IMG/VR virus record: IMGVR_UViG_3300010151_000043
Span: 1-38,215 of that record
Reading direction: 5' to 3' (one strand)
Origin: a virus
Length of the DNA stretch: 38,215 bases
Below the pieces are notes generated by a model that did no database searches, was not told the DNA's origin, and saw only the letters and a list, made by a program, of their open reading frames with translations. Both the position numbers and the translations under genes were made by a program. This document shows positions 31,302 through 36,985 of this stretch, in pieces; within the stretch, counting starts at the first letter, position 1; the number at the start of each line of letters is the position of its first letter.

Positions 31302-31858
31302 CTCTTCTCTCCTTCCGGGCAGTTAGCCCTCTTTCTCCACTCAAGAAACTTGAACCAAGCGAGCCGAACCCTCTGCCACAGGGTGAGCTGCCCAACGATG
31401 ATCACCTCGTCCAAGTCGTAGTTGTATTCCCGCTTCCTTACGTCGAGCTCGTTGCTCGCGGCGAAGTCGAGGAACTCGAGGACCTCCTCGGGGCTCAGCC
31501 ATCCGCGGACCTGGCCGCCGCAGTTTTCGTCGAACGAGTGCCACATAACGTCGTCGGCCTTCATCATGTTGGGGGTTTCACCTTCACGGATGTCGCGCCA
31601 AGCTGCGATCTCTGCCGTGGTTGCGGTCCACTCCTCGCTCCGCTCCGCCGCGTTCAGTGAGGCCCTGATCGGGAGGTCCCTGTTCGACGAGTAGTTCCCG
31701 GGCCCCCACTGAACGCTGACGGTGTTCCCGTTGGGGAGCTTCACGTGGAACCCGTGAACACTAGGGGTTGATAGGGGTTGGTAATGAACGGTCCACCGGG
31801 CCGAGCCCCGGATGCCCGACGATCGGTCGTACCTCTTGCCGAATGCGCAAAATGTCAT
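31298..31858 (-). CDS. hypothetical protein, 186 aa
   Basis: GGAAGGAGAAGTGAG leader before ATG 31858. Beta-rich N-terminus (GFHVKLPNGNTVSVQWGPGN; YSSNRDLPIRASLNAAERSE), then VMWHSFDENCGGQVRGWLSP and a helical FLDFAASNELDVRKREYNYD. It ends in a Lys-rich NCPEGEKR partly encoded by the next leader. The middle (ITAWRDIREGETPNM-like) suggests a protein with a small phage-specific alpha/beta fold. No family recognised. Confidence 0.6.
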   Translation of the reverse strand: MTFCAFGKRYDRSSGIRGSARWTVHYQPLSTPSVHGFHVKLPNGNTVSVQWGPGNYSSNRDLPIRASLNAAERSEEWTATTAEIAAWRDIREGETPNMMKADDVMWHSFDENCGGQVRGWLSPEEVLEFLDFAASNELDVRKREYNYDLDEVIIVGQLTLWQRVRLAWFKFLEWRKRANCPEGEKR

Positions 31859-31879
31859 CTCACTTCTCCTTCCGGGCAG

Positions 31880-32095
31880 TTAGCCCTCTTCATCTGTTGT
31901 TGTTGGTGGCTCTGGCTGCGCCAACGGCAGCCAGTAAATGTCGTGGGGCCAGTAGCAGCGGTCCATACAGCAGCCGCCGCCGCCGTAAACCCAGACGCCA
32001 GCCTTCGGCACCCTTACGGGGATCGTTTCATCGTAGGCCGGGTCGAACATCCAGTACCAGCCAACCTCAGTCGGCCAAGTTGTTGTCCATTTCAT
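31880..32095 (-). CDS. small Trp/Tyr-rich hypothetical protein
   Basis: 71 residues from ATG 32095 (GGAAGGAGAGAAGG leader). MKWTTTWPTEVGWYWMFDPA and WVYGGGGCCMDRCYWPHDIY, then WLPLAQPEPPTTTDEEG. Many aromatic residues and three cysteines. The opening WPTEVGWYWM is typical of short phage proteins of unknown function. The end lies over the next leader. Confidence 0.65.
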   Translation of the reverse strand: MKWTTTWPTEVGWYWMFDPAYDETIPVRVPKAGVWVYGGGGCCMDRCYWPHDIYWLPLAQPEPPTTTDEEG

Positions 32096-32415
32096 TCCTT
32101 CTCTCCTTCCCGCCAACTAGGTGGCAGACGCTCGCCTTCGGCCAGCGCTTCTCGATACCCCGCCAACTCCGCTAGGAGCGGACGAAGCCAGTTCCAACCT
32201 GCGACATTGCAGGTCACCCTTCCTTCGTGTGGTGTGAACAGTTGAGCCCCGTTCCCCAAGCCGGCGTCCTGGACACCGAAGGGGCGCAGCAGCTCCATGT
32301 CTCTGTCCGCTAGGGCCTTGATCGCATCAGGGCCAAGCCTGGCCGCGGCATCCATGTACTCGTCTCGCCACGCGAGCAGGACACTCTCGTCACGTTGGTT
32401 CTCAGAATCACTCAT
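32092..32415 (-). CDS. small hypothetical protein with EGEKE tail
   Basis: 107 residues, GGAAGGAGAGAAGG leader. Helical (LAWRDEYMDAAARLGPDAIK; NWLRPLLAELAGYREALAEG), ending PPSWREGEKE, where EGEKE is the reading of the downstream ribosome-binding site. ATGA coupling to the next gene. No family recognised. Confidence 0.6.
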   Translation of the reverse strand: MSDSENQRDESVLLAWRDEYMDAAARLGPDAIKALADRDMELLRPFGVQDAGLGNGAQLFTPHEGRVTCNVAGWNWLRPLLAELAGYREALAEGERLPPSWREGEKE

Positions 32416-32882
32416 TCCTTCTCTCCTTCCTTTAGGTACTGGCAGATCTCATCCAGCAGCTCGCTCATCTCAGGCCACGGACAGGCCTCACCGAAGAGAC
32501 CCTCGATGACATCGATGCACCGCAGCAACAGGTCACGGGCGAGCGGGTGCCCAGTCATCTGGCGCAGGGTGTCGACCACCTCGGTCTTGATGTCCTCTTC
32601 GTCCCAACGACTCGCCGCCTCAATGTCCGCCTTGCTGACCTTGTCGCCCTCTAGGTAGAGGAAGTCGTCCCTGAGGAGGTCAGCCGTCTCCGACAGTTCG
32701 GTGGCAACGTCCTCGAGGTCGCCCTCGCAGTAGGACGCACGCACCAGGTAGTACGCCGCAGACTCCCTGATGGAGACCCCGGTGAGGCTGTTGCCTGTGT
32801 CATGGATGTTGTCGCATGTGTTTCCGACCATCGACTCGATACAGTCGCGCCGGAACGTTGCGATTCGTTCTTCTTTACTCAT
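32412..32882 (-). CDS. hypothetical acidic helical protein with EGEKE tail
   Basis: 156 residues. Strongly acidic and helical throughout (VASELSETADLLRDDF-like, DIEAASRWDEEDIKTEVVDT), with four scattered cysteines. Ends in QYLKEGEKE from the next leader. GGAAGGAGAGAGGG upstream of ATG 32882. No family recognised. A DNA-mimic or inhibitor role could be imagined from the charge but there is no specific evidence. Confidence 0.6.
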   Translation of the reverse strand: MSKEERIATFRRDCIESMVGNTCDNIHDTGNSLTGVSIRESAAYYLVRASYCEGDLEDVATELSETADLLRDDFLYLEGDKVSKADIEAASRWDEEDIKTEVVDTLRQMTGHPLARDLLLRCIDVIEGLFGEACPWPEMSELLDEICQYLKEGEKE

Positions 32883-33097
32883 TCCCTCTCTCCTTCCTCG
32901 TAAGCCCGCAATGTCTCAGCCAGCCGGATAGCCTGAGCGAAGTCCCTAGCGACCTGTTCGTCTTGCCAACTCGGCGGGATTCCGGCTCCCGGGGGGGCGT
33001 GGCGACGTCCGTCCAGGTACCACCTGAGCACCAGGAAGACCGACTCGAGTGTCTCCGGTGAGACGGCCGACAGTGGGCCGACGGCTATGTTCTTCAT
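32879..33097 (-). CDS. small hypothetical protein with EGERE tail
   Basis: 72 residues from ATG 33097 (TGATG with the previous stop); GTG 33100 is an alternative start. ETLESVFLVLRWYLDGRRHA and ARDFAQAIRLAETLRAYEEG; the end EGERE is encoded by the next ribosome-binding site. A palindrome of the TTACCA family lies ~23 bp upstream, inside the preceding gene. Unrecognised. Confidence 0.55.
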   Translation of the reverse strand: MKNIAVGPLSAVSPETLESVFLVLRWYLDGRRHAPPGAGIPPSWQDEQVARDFAQAIRLAETLRAYEEGERE

Positions 33098-33249
33098 CAC
33101 AGTCCCTTCTCGCCGTCCCTACCACCACTGGTAAACGGCAACTTCAGTGGAGCCATCTTTCGACGGTCCCGGTTAATGTCCGCGCTCATCTGCCTGAACA
33201 GACGGCGCTCTCTCCTGTCTCTCAGCCACCGCATGAATCGGTGCAACAT
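33097..33249 (-). CDS. 50-residue Arg-rich peptide, first gene of the small-gene operon
   Basis: ATG 33249 is chosen for the AGAGAGGAGG element 6 nt upstream; the longer frame would run through simple repeats. MLHRFMRWLRDRRERRLFRQ is a basic amphipathic helix, followed by a polar end. Two palindromes (33284-33301, 33311-33328) stand in its leader and one inside its 3' end. A small nucleic-acid- or membrane-binding peptide is possible. Confidence 0.5.
   Translation of the reverse strand: MLHRFMRWLRDRRERRLFRQMSADINRDRRKMAPLKLPFTSGGRDGEKGL
33120..33133. repeat. palindrome family copy 2 (TACCA-CCAC-TGGTA)
   Basis: A 14-bp version of the repeat; the outer base pair is lost. It lies ~23 bp before the ATG at 33097, within the upstream 50-codon gene. 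Confidence 0.7.
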
Positions 33250-33283
33250 CACTCGCCTCCTCTCTTTAATTGACGCGCATCGC

Positions 33284-33301
33284 CTTACCAGCACTGGTAA
33301 G
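33284..33301. repeat. palindrome family copy 3 (CTTACCA-GCAC-TGGTAAG)
   Basis: A perfect 18-bp inverted repeat, 35 bp upstream of the ATG at 33249, and 27 bp (start to start) from copy 4, with the same centre GCAC. Confidence 0.8.
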
Positions 33302-33310
33302 CAACATCGC

Positions 33311-33328
33311 TTTACCAGCACTGGTAAA
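33311..33328. repeat. palindrome family copy 4 (TTTACCA-GCAC-TGGTAAA)
   Basis: A perfect 18-bp inverted repeat with the same centre as copy 3. The pair would place two bound dimers about two and a half helical turns apart. Confidence 0.8.
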
Positions 33329-33420
33329 CGGCTCGCGCGAGACGCACGTATGCCTATGCCTATGCCTATGGGTATGGGGGGGGGGCTACTCCCACTGGGG
33401 CGGGTAGCACCAGGACTGCC

Positions 33421-33434
33421 TACCTGTCTTGGTA
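33421..33434. repeat. palindrome family copy 5, degenerate (TACC-N6-GGTA)
   Basis: Only one half (CTTACCA on the minus strand) fits the consensus well. It stands 17 bp past the 3' end of the tRNA-like gene. It is listed as a probable decayed member. Confidence 0.35.
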
Positions 33435-33451
33435 AGTCAGTCCGAAAGAGG

Positions 33452-33649
33452 TGGGACGCCCGGGACTCGAACCCGGAACCGTTCGGCAATAAAGCCTACT
33501 CCGCCTCGCATTTACACCGTGTGATCGGCACGGCGTGTCGGCCTTTTGTCGGGGGGATCAGCCCCAAGCCAGCGCCCTTTCGGTCGCTGTCCCTGATTAA
33601 GGGGAAAGCCAGCAGCGAGGAGCCGCTCTACCAATTGAGCTAGCGACCC
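33452..33649 (-). tRNA. tRNA-like gene with ~125 extra nt in the anticodon/variable region
   Basis: On the minus strand the 5' end reads GGGTCGC-TA-GCTC-AATTGGTA-GAGC-G, i.e. acceptor strand, D stem and a normal 8-nt D loop. The 3' end has CCGGG-TTCGAGT-CCCGG (a perfect T arm) and GCGTCCC, which pairs with the acceptor 5' strand at six of seven positions (one U-U). Between them lie 147 nt instead of ~22. GCTCC (33623-33619) can pair with GGAGT near the 3' side as an anticodon-type stem, enclosing several hairpins including CAGCG-ACC-GAAA-GG-GCGCTG with a GNRA loop. No CCA is fully encoded (A then CCTC). It could be an intron-containing tRNA or a tRNA-like RNA. The amino-acid identity cannot be read. 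Confidence 0.55.
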
Positions 33650-33760
33650 TCTTCTAGATCATTACTAGTTCCTACACGAGCTCTCCGCTTGGTTGTAGGC
33701 GTGGATGGACGCCTCGTTACTTGTATCCCGCTGCTCGTGCCCAGCGGCGTTGTCGTTTTG

Positions 33761-33776
33761 CTTACCACCATTGGTA
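33761..33776. repeat. palindrome family copy 6 (TTACCA-CCAT-TGGTAg)
   Basis: A TACCA-CCAT-TGGTA core with one half extended to CTTACCA. It lies 112 bp upstream of the tRNA-like gene and 17 bp outside the left arm of the 17-bp inverted repeat. Confidence 0.7.
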
Positions 33777-33793
33777 GGCGGCGCGTTCAGAAG

Positions 33794-33810
33794 CCAAGGG
33801 AGTCTGTGGA
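33794..33810 (+). repeat. left arm of 17-bp inverted repeat
   Basis: CCAAGGGAGTCTGTGGA matches exactly, in inverse orientation, the arm at 34024-34040; similarity continues inward as nGAGCC. Together with palindrome copies 6 and 7 on the outer sides it forms a mirror-symmetric 300-bp unit. Confidence 0.7.
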
Positions 33811-34023
33811 AGAGCCCCGAGACGGTGGTGCTGGCTCGTCCTCGGTCATTGCGGAGGGGGGCGGCAATGGACGATGGCCCGGCGTGCTCTGGCGGGGACT
33901 CGGCCCCGTACCGCGGCGCGCTTGCGCGCCTCCTTATCGCAGCAGCATCCAGTTCGACACCTCCATCCCGCGCCCCTTCAAGTTGGCGCGGTTTGACGAG
34001 AGCACCAAAGCGCCCGCGGCTCG

Positions 34024-34040
34024 TCCACAGACTCCCTTGG
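34024..34040 (-). repeat. right arm of 17-bp inverted repeat
   Basis: The reverse complement of the left arm (33794-33810), perfect over 17 bp and 213 bp away. The palindrome copy 7 follows after 10 bp, mirroring the left side. Confidence 0.7.
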
Positions 34041-34050
34041 TCTTGGTGGT

Positions 34051-34066
34051 TTACCACCATTGGTAA
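34051..34066. repeat. palindrome family copy 7 (TTACCA-CCAT-TGGTAA)
   Basis: A perfect 16-bp inverted repeat with the same centre (CCAT) as copy 6, placed symmetrically to it outside the right arm of the 17-bp inverted repeat. Confidence 0.8.
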
Positions 34067-34175
34067 TCGTCGTTTTTCGGGGCCAAAGGCATTGGGTAGC
34101 GCCCATTGGGTGGCTACCCCCCGCGGCTGTACCGCTCCTGGTCAGTCCATAACACTCCCTTCGGTTCAGATTGGC

Positions 34176-34191
34176 TTACCATCAGTGGTAA
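34176..34191. repeat. palindrome family copy 8 (TTACCA-TCAG-TGGTAA)
   Basis: A perfect 16-bp inverted repeat. Read on the minus strand, an AAGGGAGTGTTATGGA segment related to the 17-bp inverted-repeat arm follows within ~15 bp. Confidence 0.8.
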
Positions 34192-34281
34192 ACACCTCCG
34201 GTACCCACGACACCGTTGGTCGTGAGCACCGGAGGTGGGTCGGGAGGGACGATGCCCCCCCCCGACTCACCCGATGCGCGA

Positions 34282-35199
34282 TTAAACTGCCTGAGCCTTG
34301 TCCTCGGCTCGGATGACACCCTCTGCCAGCGCCGCGGCGTAGAATTCGCAAGCCGCGCTCACGAACTCCACGACCTCTTCCGCGTTCAGGGGAGGAGTCC
34401 CGTTCGCAATCACGAAGGACTCGATGACCCGCTTGCCAAAGGCTGCCTCAAGGCTGCCAGCGTCACCGTCGACCGCTTCGTTGGAGGAGTCGCCAGCCTC
34501 GCCAGCCTTCGCCTCGCCAGCCTTCGCCTTGCCATCCTTCGACGCCTTGGACCGCTTCTTGGTGTCCTTTGCGATGTTCTCGACGAGAATCTTCGCGTAC
34601 TCACCAATCCCGATCTCCTTGCCGTTCTCGTCCAGCATGGTCAACCCATGACAGGCCTGCCGAATGGCATCGAGACGCTGTGCAGCCAAGGTGATGTGAG
34701 GGCACCCAGGGTCGAGGGGAACGAACCCCACAACCTGAGATGCCTTGTTCGTTCGGACTGCATAGCCCAAGCGCTCCAGAGTGGCCCCAAGACCCTTCTG
34801 GGCACGGGGAATCCCGTTCCGACACTTGCTCGGAGCGATGGCACCCTCGCTGTGCAGCGCGGTAAGGCCCGCACCACAGAAATCGAGGGTAGCCACGACA
34901 CCCTTGCTCGTCAGATTCAGGTCCTTGCTCTTGGCGATGGGGAGGGTCCTCGGATCCATCTGGACCCGATTCACCACCGTACCATCGGCCAAGACCAGCG
35001 GCGAACCGCAGTTCCCAGCACTGACGGACCAGAAGATGGGGAGTCCCGCAGGACCCTGAGAGGCCAGCGTGTAGTCAACCCCAGTGGGCTCCTCGCGCAG
35101 ACCAATCGCCAACTCGTCCATCGTGAACTGGAAGGCCACGTTCGCGTCATGGATGTTCCGAATCACAAACTCGACGTCTTCAATTTTACCTTTACCCAT
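34282..35199 (-). CDS. hypothetical protein, 305 aa, palindrome-controlled
   Basis: Starts at ATG 35199 (GAGGAG 8 nt upstream; the longer frame begins in the repeat-bearing leader). The N-terminal ~200 residues are a compact alpha/beta-type sequence (VEFVIRNIHDANVAFQFTMD; VSAGNCGSPLVLADGTVVNR; ATLDFCGAGLTALHSEGAIA). An Ala/Lys/Gly/Glu-rich linker (KAKAGEAKAGEAG) is followed by a helical C-terminal segment (EEVVEFVSAACEFYAAALAE). Palindrome copy 9 lies 38 bp upstream. It is by far the largest gene in the right-hand regulatory region. I do not recognise it. A structural or nucleic-acid-binding role is equally possible. Confidence 0.7.
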   Translation of the reverse strand: MGKGKIEDVEFVIRNIHDANVAFQFTMDELAIGLREEPTGVDYTLASQGPAGLPIFWSVSAGNCGSPLVLADGTVVNRVQMDPRTLPIAKSKDLNLTSKGVVATLDFCGAGLTALHSEGAIAPSKCRNGIPRAQKGLGATLERLGYAVRTNKASQVVGFVPLDPGCPHITLAAQRLDAIRQACHGLTMLDENGKEIGIGEYAKILVENIAKDTKKRSKASKDGKAKAGEAKAGEAGDSSNEAVDGDAGSLEAAFGKRVIESFVIANGTPPLNAEEVVEFVSAACEFYAAALAEGVIRAEDKAQAV

Positions 35200-35236
35200 A
35201 CTCACTCCTCGCGGCACAGGGCCGCTTGGTTATCGC

Positions 35237-35252
35237 TTACCACCACTGGTAA
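35237..35252. repeat. palindrome family copy 9 (TTACCA-CCAC-TGGTAA)
   Basis: A perfect 16-bp inverted repeat, 38 bp upstream of the ATG at 35199 and positioned to control it. Centre CCAC as in copy 2. Confidence 0.8.
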
Positions 35253-35326
35253 ACGGTTCGTACAGGTAACCGGTTCTCAACTGTCCTCTTTTGAGCCCGC
35301 GAAGGCTCAGGCCTTTCGGCCTTGGG

Positions 35327-35509
35327 TCATGGCTCGCTCCGGAGGATGTAGGGCTTCTCCGACTTCGCCCCCTTGGGCGGGTGGTACAAGTACCAAATGG
35401 TACGCCGACGAACACCGCTCGTTTTTGTGGCGACCACAGGACCCTTCTCGACTCCGACCACGGGCATGTGCGGGTAGTTCTCCCGAGCAAAAGTAAGCAT
35501 GTCCATCAT
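35327..35509 (-). CDS. small basic hypothetical protein
   Basis: 60 residues with AGGAGGG before ATGATG at 35509. MMDMLTFARENYPHMPVVGV then KGPVVATKTSGVRRRTIWYL and YHPPKGAKSEKPYILRSEP: a compact, basic beta-type protein. The competing frame on the same strand (35307-35543) lacks a ribosome-binding site. No family recognised. Confidence 0.6.
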   Translation of the reverse strand: MMDMLTFARENYPHMPVVGVEKGPVVATKTSGVRRRTIWYLYHPPKGAKSEKPYILRSEP

Positions 35510-35592
35510 TCCCTCCTAGGTTAGTGGTCTCCCACGGGTTCAAAGGAGGACAGTCAAGAGCGCGATTACCTGCATTGAGCCCACCGGTCTGA

Positions 35593-35934
35593 TTAAAGGA
35601 CAGTCAAGGTAGGGGCGGAAAGGTCCGTCCCGTCGGTGACATAGGTGGTTCGTGTTTCGTGAGCAACGGAGCGGGGAGCCCCACGGCGCACACGGTCAGA
35701 CCCTTCGTTAGGTTCTTGGGGGAGACGTCCAGCAGCAGGAATCCTACTTTTGGACTTGCCCGCAGTCTTCGCGTTCCGCTTGCTGTTGGTCGCGTTCCCT
35801 TCCGCAGTGTGGGCCCGGCACTGAAAGTAGAGTGCAATGGCCCGTTCCTCGGGAGTCTTGGCAACCTTGGCAGACGCTACGGGCGTAGACTTGCGGGCCC
35901 TCACCTTGATTCGATTACGTTTGGCATTTCGCAT
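35593..35934 (-). CDS. Lys/Arg/Ala-rich hypothetical protein
   Basis: 113 residues, start 15 bp after palindrome copy 10. MRNAKRNRIKVRARKSTPVA, a helical VAKTPEERAIALYFQCRAHT and a basic, low-complexity middle. Weak ribosome-binding site. Overall highly basic, as in small DNA-binding proteins. It is accepted mainly because the palindrome sits at its start as with other genes of the region. Confidence 0.45.
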   Translation of the reverse strand: MRNAKRNRIKVRARKSTPVASAKVAKTPEERAIALYFQCRAHTAEGNATNSKRNAKTAGKSKSRIPAAGRLPQEPNEGSDRVRRGAPRSVAHETRTTYVTDGTDLSAPTLTVL

Positions 35935-35948
35935 AGCAGACCCCGTTC

Positions 35949-35964
35949 TTACCAGTGCTGGTAA
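35949..35964. repeat. palindrome family copy 10 (TTACCA-GTGC-TGGTAA)
   Basis: A perfect 16-bp inverted repeat ending 15 bp before the ATG at 35934. The centre is the reverse complement of that in copies 3 and 4. Confidence 0.8.
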
Positions 35965-36382
35965 ATGAGGACCAATGGACTCAATGCAAGTAATCGCGCA
36001 TCTATTGGTCGTTCGTGAACTAACCCGGGTTCGCTGGCTCGCCCTTTCGGGGTCGTGGCTCGTTTCCCCTTTCGGGGCGTCATGGCTCCCAGCGTTAGCC
36101 GGGCGGGACGTTCGTTTTTATTCGATTGTGCTGTCGTCGGTTTCAGTCCATCGCGCTCCGTTCGTTGTGTTCGTGTTCCGTTGACACCCAAAATCTAGGA
36201 CAGGACGAACGGGACCACAAGCAGCCTGGTGACAACTAAACTAGGCAGAATCAAAAGACCAACAAAATCAGGTACTTGCACGGTTTTCTGATTTGAATCG
36301 ATTTTTCGAGGGACCCTTAATCGGTACCCTGTAAGGTCACAGTGTCGGATTTCCTAGCAAAACCAGGCACTTAGACGTGACG

Positions 36383-36400
36383 CTTACCAGCGGTGGTAAG
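36383..36400. repeat. palindrome family copy 11 (CTTACCA-GCGG-TGGTAAG)
   Basis: A perfect 18-bp inverted repeat between two TCAGGCACTT-like boxes; no gene starts next to it. It is the last copy before the right-hand structural operon. Confidence 0.8.
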
Positions 36401-36500
36401 GTCCAGAATCAGGCACTTTTCAATAGTTTCTGTCAAGTTGCCGGAATCATTAGGGAATCCGGCGATGTGGCCCGATTCGGTGCCTCGCGTGTACATGGTC

Positions 36501-36566
36501 CGCGCGGCTGTAGACCGTGCCCGGATGGGAGGTTTCGCGTCTTAGGTGTCGCGCGGCTGTAGACCG
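36501..36566 (+). repeat. two direct copies of CGCGCGGCTGTAGACCG
   Basis: Identical 17-mers at 36501-36517 and 36550-36566, 49 bp apart. The first 12 bases recur in inverse orientation at 36604-36617 and 36685-36700. Confidence 0.7.
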
Positions 36567-36603
36567 CGCGTAGAGACTCGGGAGACCTAGGTTTGGCGAG
36601 GCC

Positions 36604-36700
36604 CTTACAGCCGTGCGGCGCTGTGATACGGGCGCAGCTGCGTCACTGGGACCGCGCGTCGGACCGCGAGAAAGTTTCGTCGCGCCCTTACAGCCGCGCG
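36604..36700 (-). repeat. two inverted copies of the CGCGCGGCTGTA motif
   Basis: CTTACAGCCGTGCG at 36604-36617 and CCCTTACAGCCGCGCG at 36685-36700 are, on the minus strand, CGCrCGGCTGTAAGGG, facing the two direct copies upstream and spaced ~81 bp. Confidence 0.7.
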
Positions 36701-36763
36701 TACCATATAGGCGCGTTGGGCCGCAACCCTGCCCCCCGGGGTGCCTTTATCGAATGTATATTA

Positions 36764-36985
36764 TTACCTTACATTTCGACATGCTGAGTATGCGGCTCGA
36801 GGGGGGGGGTACTTTTTAGAAGTACCCGGGGTACTTTTTCCCGCCCGGGGATTTTTGGCAGGCCATCCACAGTCAACGCAGTCTAGTTCGGCGGTATGGA
36901 CGTCGTGGCTGAGCTCGTGGGAGCCGCAGTAGGCACAGTAGCTAGAGGCCCTTAGGCTTTGTGTTTTTGTCTTTGTAGTCTTCAT
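36764..36985 (-). CDS. small zinc-ribbon protein
   Basis: 73 residues. A basic start (MKTTKTKTQSLRASS) precedes YCAYCGSHELSHDVHTAELD and CVDCGWPAKNP, a CxxC...CxxC zinc ribbon. The C-terminal 25 residues are Pro/Lys-rich and read through the GTACTTTTT repeats, so the functional part may end earlier. The ribosome-binding site is weak (GGTAG). It is isolated from other genes. A regulator of the adjacent repeats would fit but is not shown. Confidence 0.5.
   Translation of the reverse strand: MKTTKTKTQSLRASSYCAYCGSHELSHDVHTAELDCVDCGWPAKNPRAGKSTPGTSKKYPPPRAAYSACRNVR
36820..36839 (+). terminator. possible intrinsic terminator
   Basis: AAGTACCC-G-GGGTACTT is an 8-bp perfect inverted repeat followed by TTT, making a plus-strand stem with a U-rich end. 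It could separate the repeat region from the downstream operon. It lies inside the 3' part of the minus-strand zinc-ribbon frame. The twin GGGGTACTTTTT direct repeats may matter instead. Confidence 0.35.

Larger units (their letters stand above)
33250..33451. other. leader region with two palindromes and simple repeats
   Basis: No convincing gene. It contains palindrome copies 3 and 4, a TATGCC hexamer repeated three to four times (33349-33372), a run of ten G (33376-33385) and a decayed palindrome (33421-33434) just past the tRNA-like gene. It is the leader between the tRNA-like gene and the first peptide gene of the operon. Confidence 0.6.
33650..34281. other. gene-poor region with palindromes and a mirrored inverted repeat
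   Basis: About 630 bp in which I accept no gene; open frames on both strands have repetitive, low-quality translations and run through the palindromes. It holds palindrome copies 6-8, a 17-bp inverted repeat pair (33794-33810 / 34024-34040), a third related arm near 34145-34165 and a single CGCGGCTGTA motif at 34132. Just past it, a GC-rich stretch (GGAGGTGGGTCGGGAGGG) precedes the C-terminal end of the gene at 34282. Confidence 0.55.
35935..36763. other. long non-coding region with three repeat families
   Basis: About 830 bp without a supported gene. It contains palindrome copies 10 and 11, CCCTTTCGGGG hairpins in a ~29-bp imperfect tandem (36040-36095), three TCAGGYACTT-like boxes (36268, 36363, 36409), four CGCGCGGCTGTA motifs (36501-36700) and an AT-rich island (36735-36780) next to strongly GC-rich DNA. 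Repeats plus an AT-rich island are features expected of an origin or a main regulatory region. Confidence 0.55.

Noticed and set aside
33176-33643. 155-codon plus-strand frame over the tRNA-like gene
   Set aside because: It is antisense to the tRNA-like gene and the small peptide gene, contains the TATGCC repeat as MPMPMPMG and has no ribosome-binding site.
33452-33649. Group I intron or tmRNA explanation for the tRNA-like gene
   Set aside because: The extra ~125 nt is shorter than typical group I introns and I cannot find the conserved P7/guanosine-binding core sequences. A normal D arm and the lack of a tag reading frame speak against tmRNA. I left it as an unexplained tRNA-like RNA.
33665-34060. 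131-codon minus-strand frame
   Set aside because: It runs through two palindromes and both arms of the inverted repeat, has no ribosome-binding site and reads as low-complexity residues. More likely non-coding.
34282-35199. Trypsin/3C-like protease because of AGNCGSPLVLADG
   Set aside because: Only about 70 residues precede the motif, too few for the His and Asp parts of a chymotrypsin fold, and no matching His/Asp blocks are visible.
35949-36191. 80-codon minus-strand frame ending in palindrome 10
   Set aside because: It includes the palindrome and the tandem CCCTTTCGGGG hairpins in its translation and lacks a ribosome-binding site.
33284-36400. CRISPR array made of the TTACCA repeats
   Set aside because: Spacing is irregular (27 bp to over 1 kb), repeats are only 14-18 bp and palindromic, and no cas genes are present.
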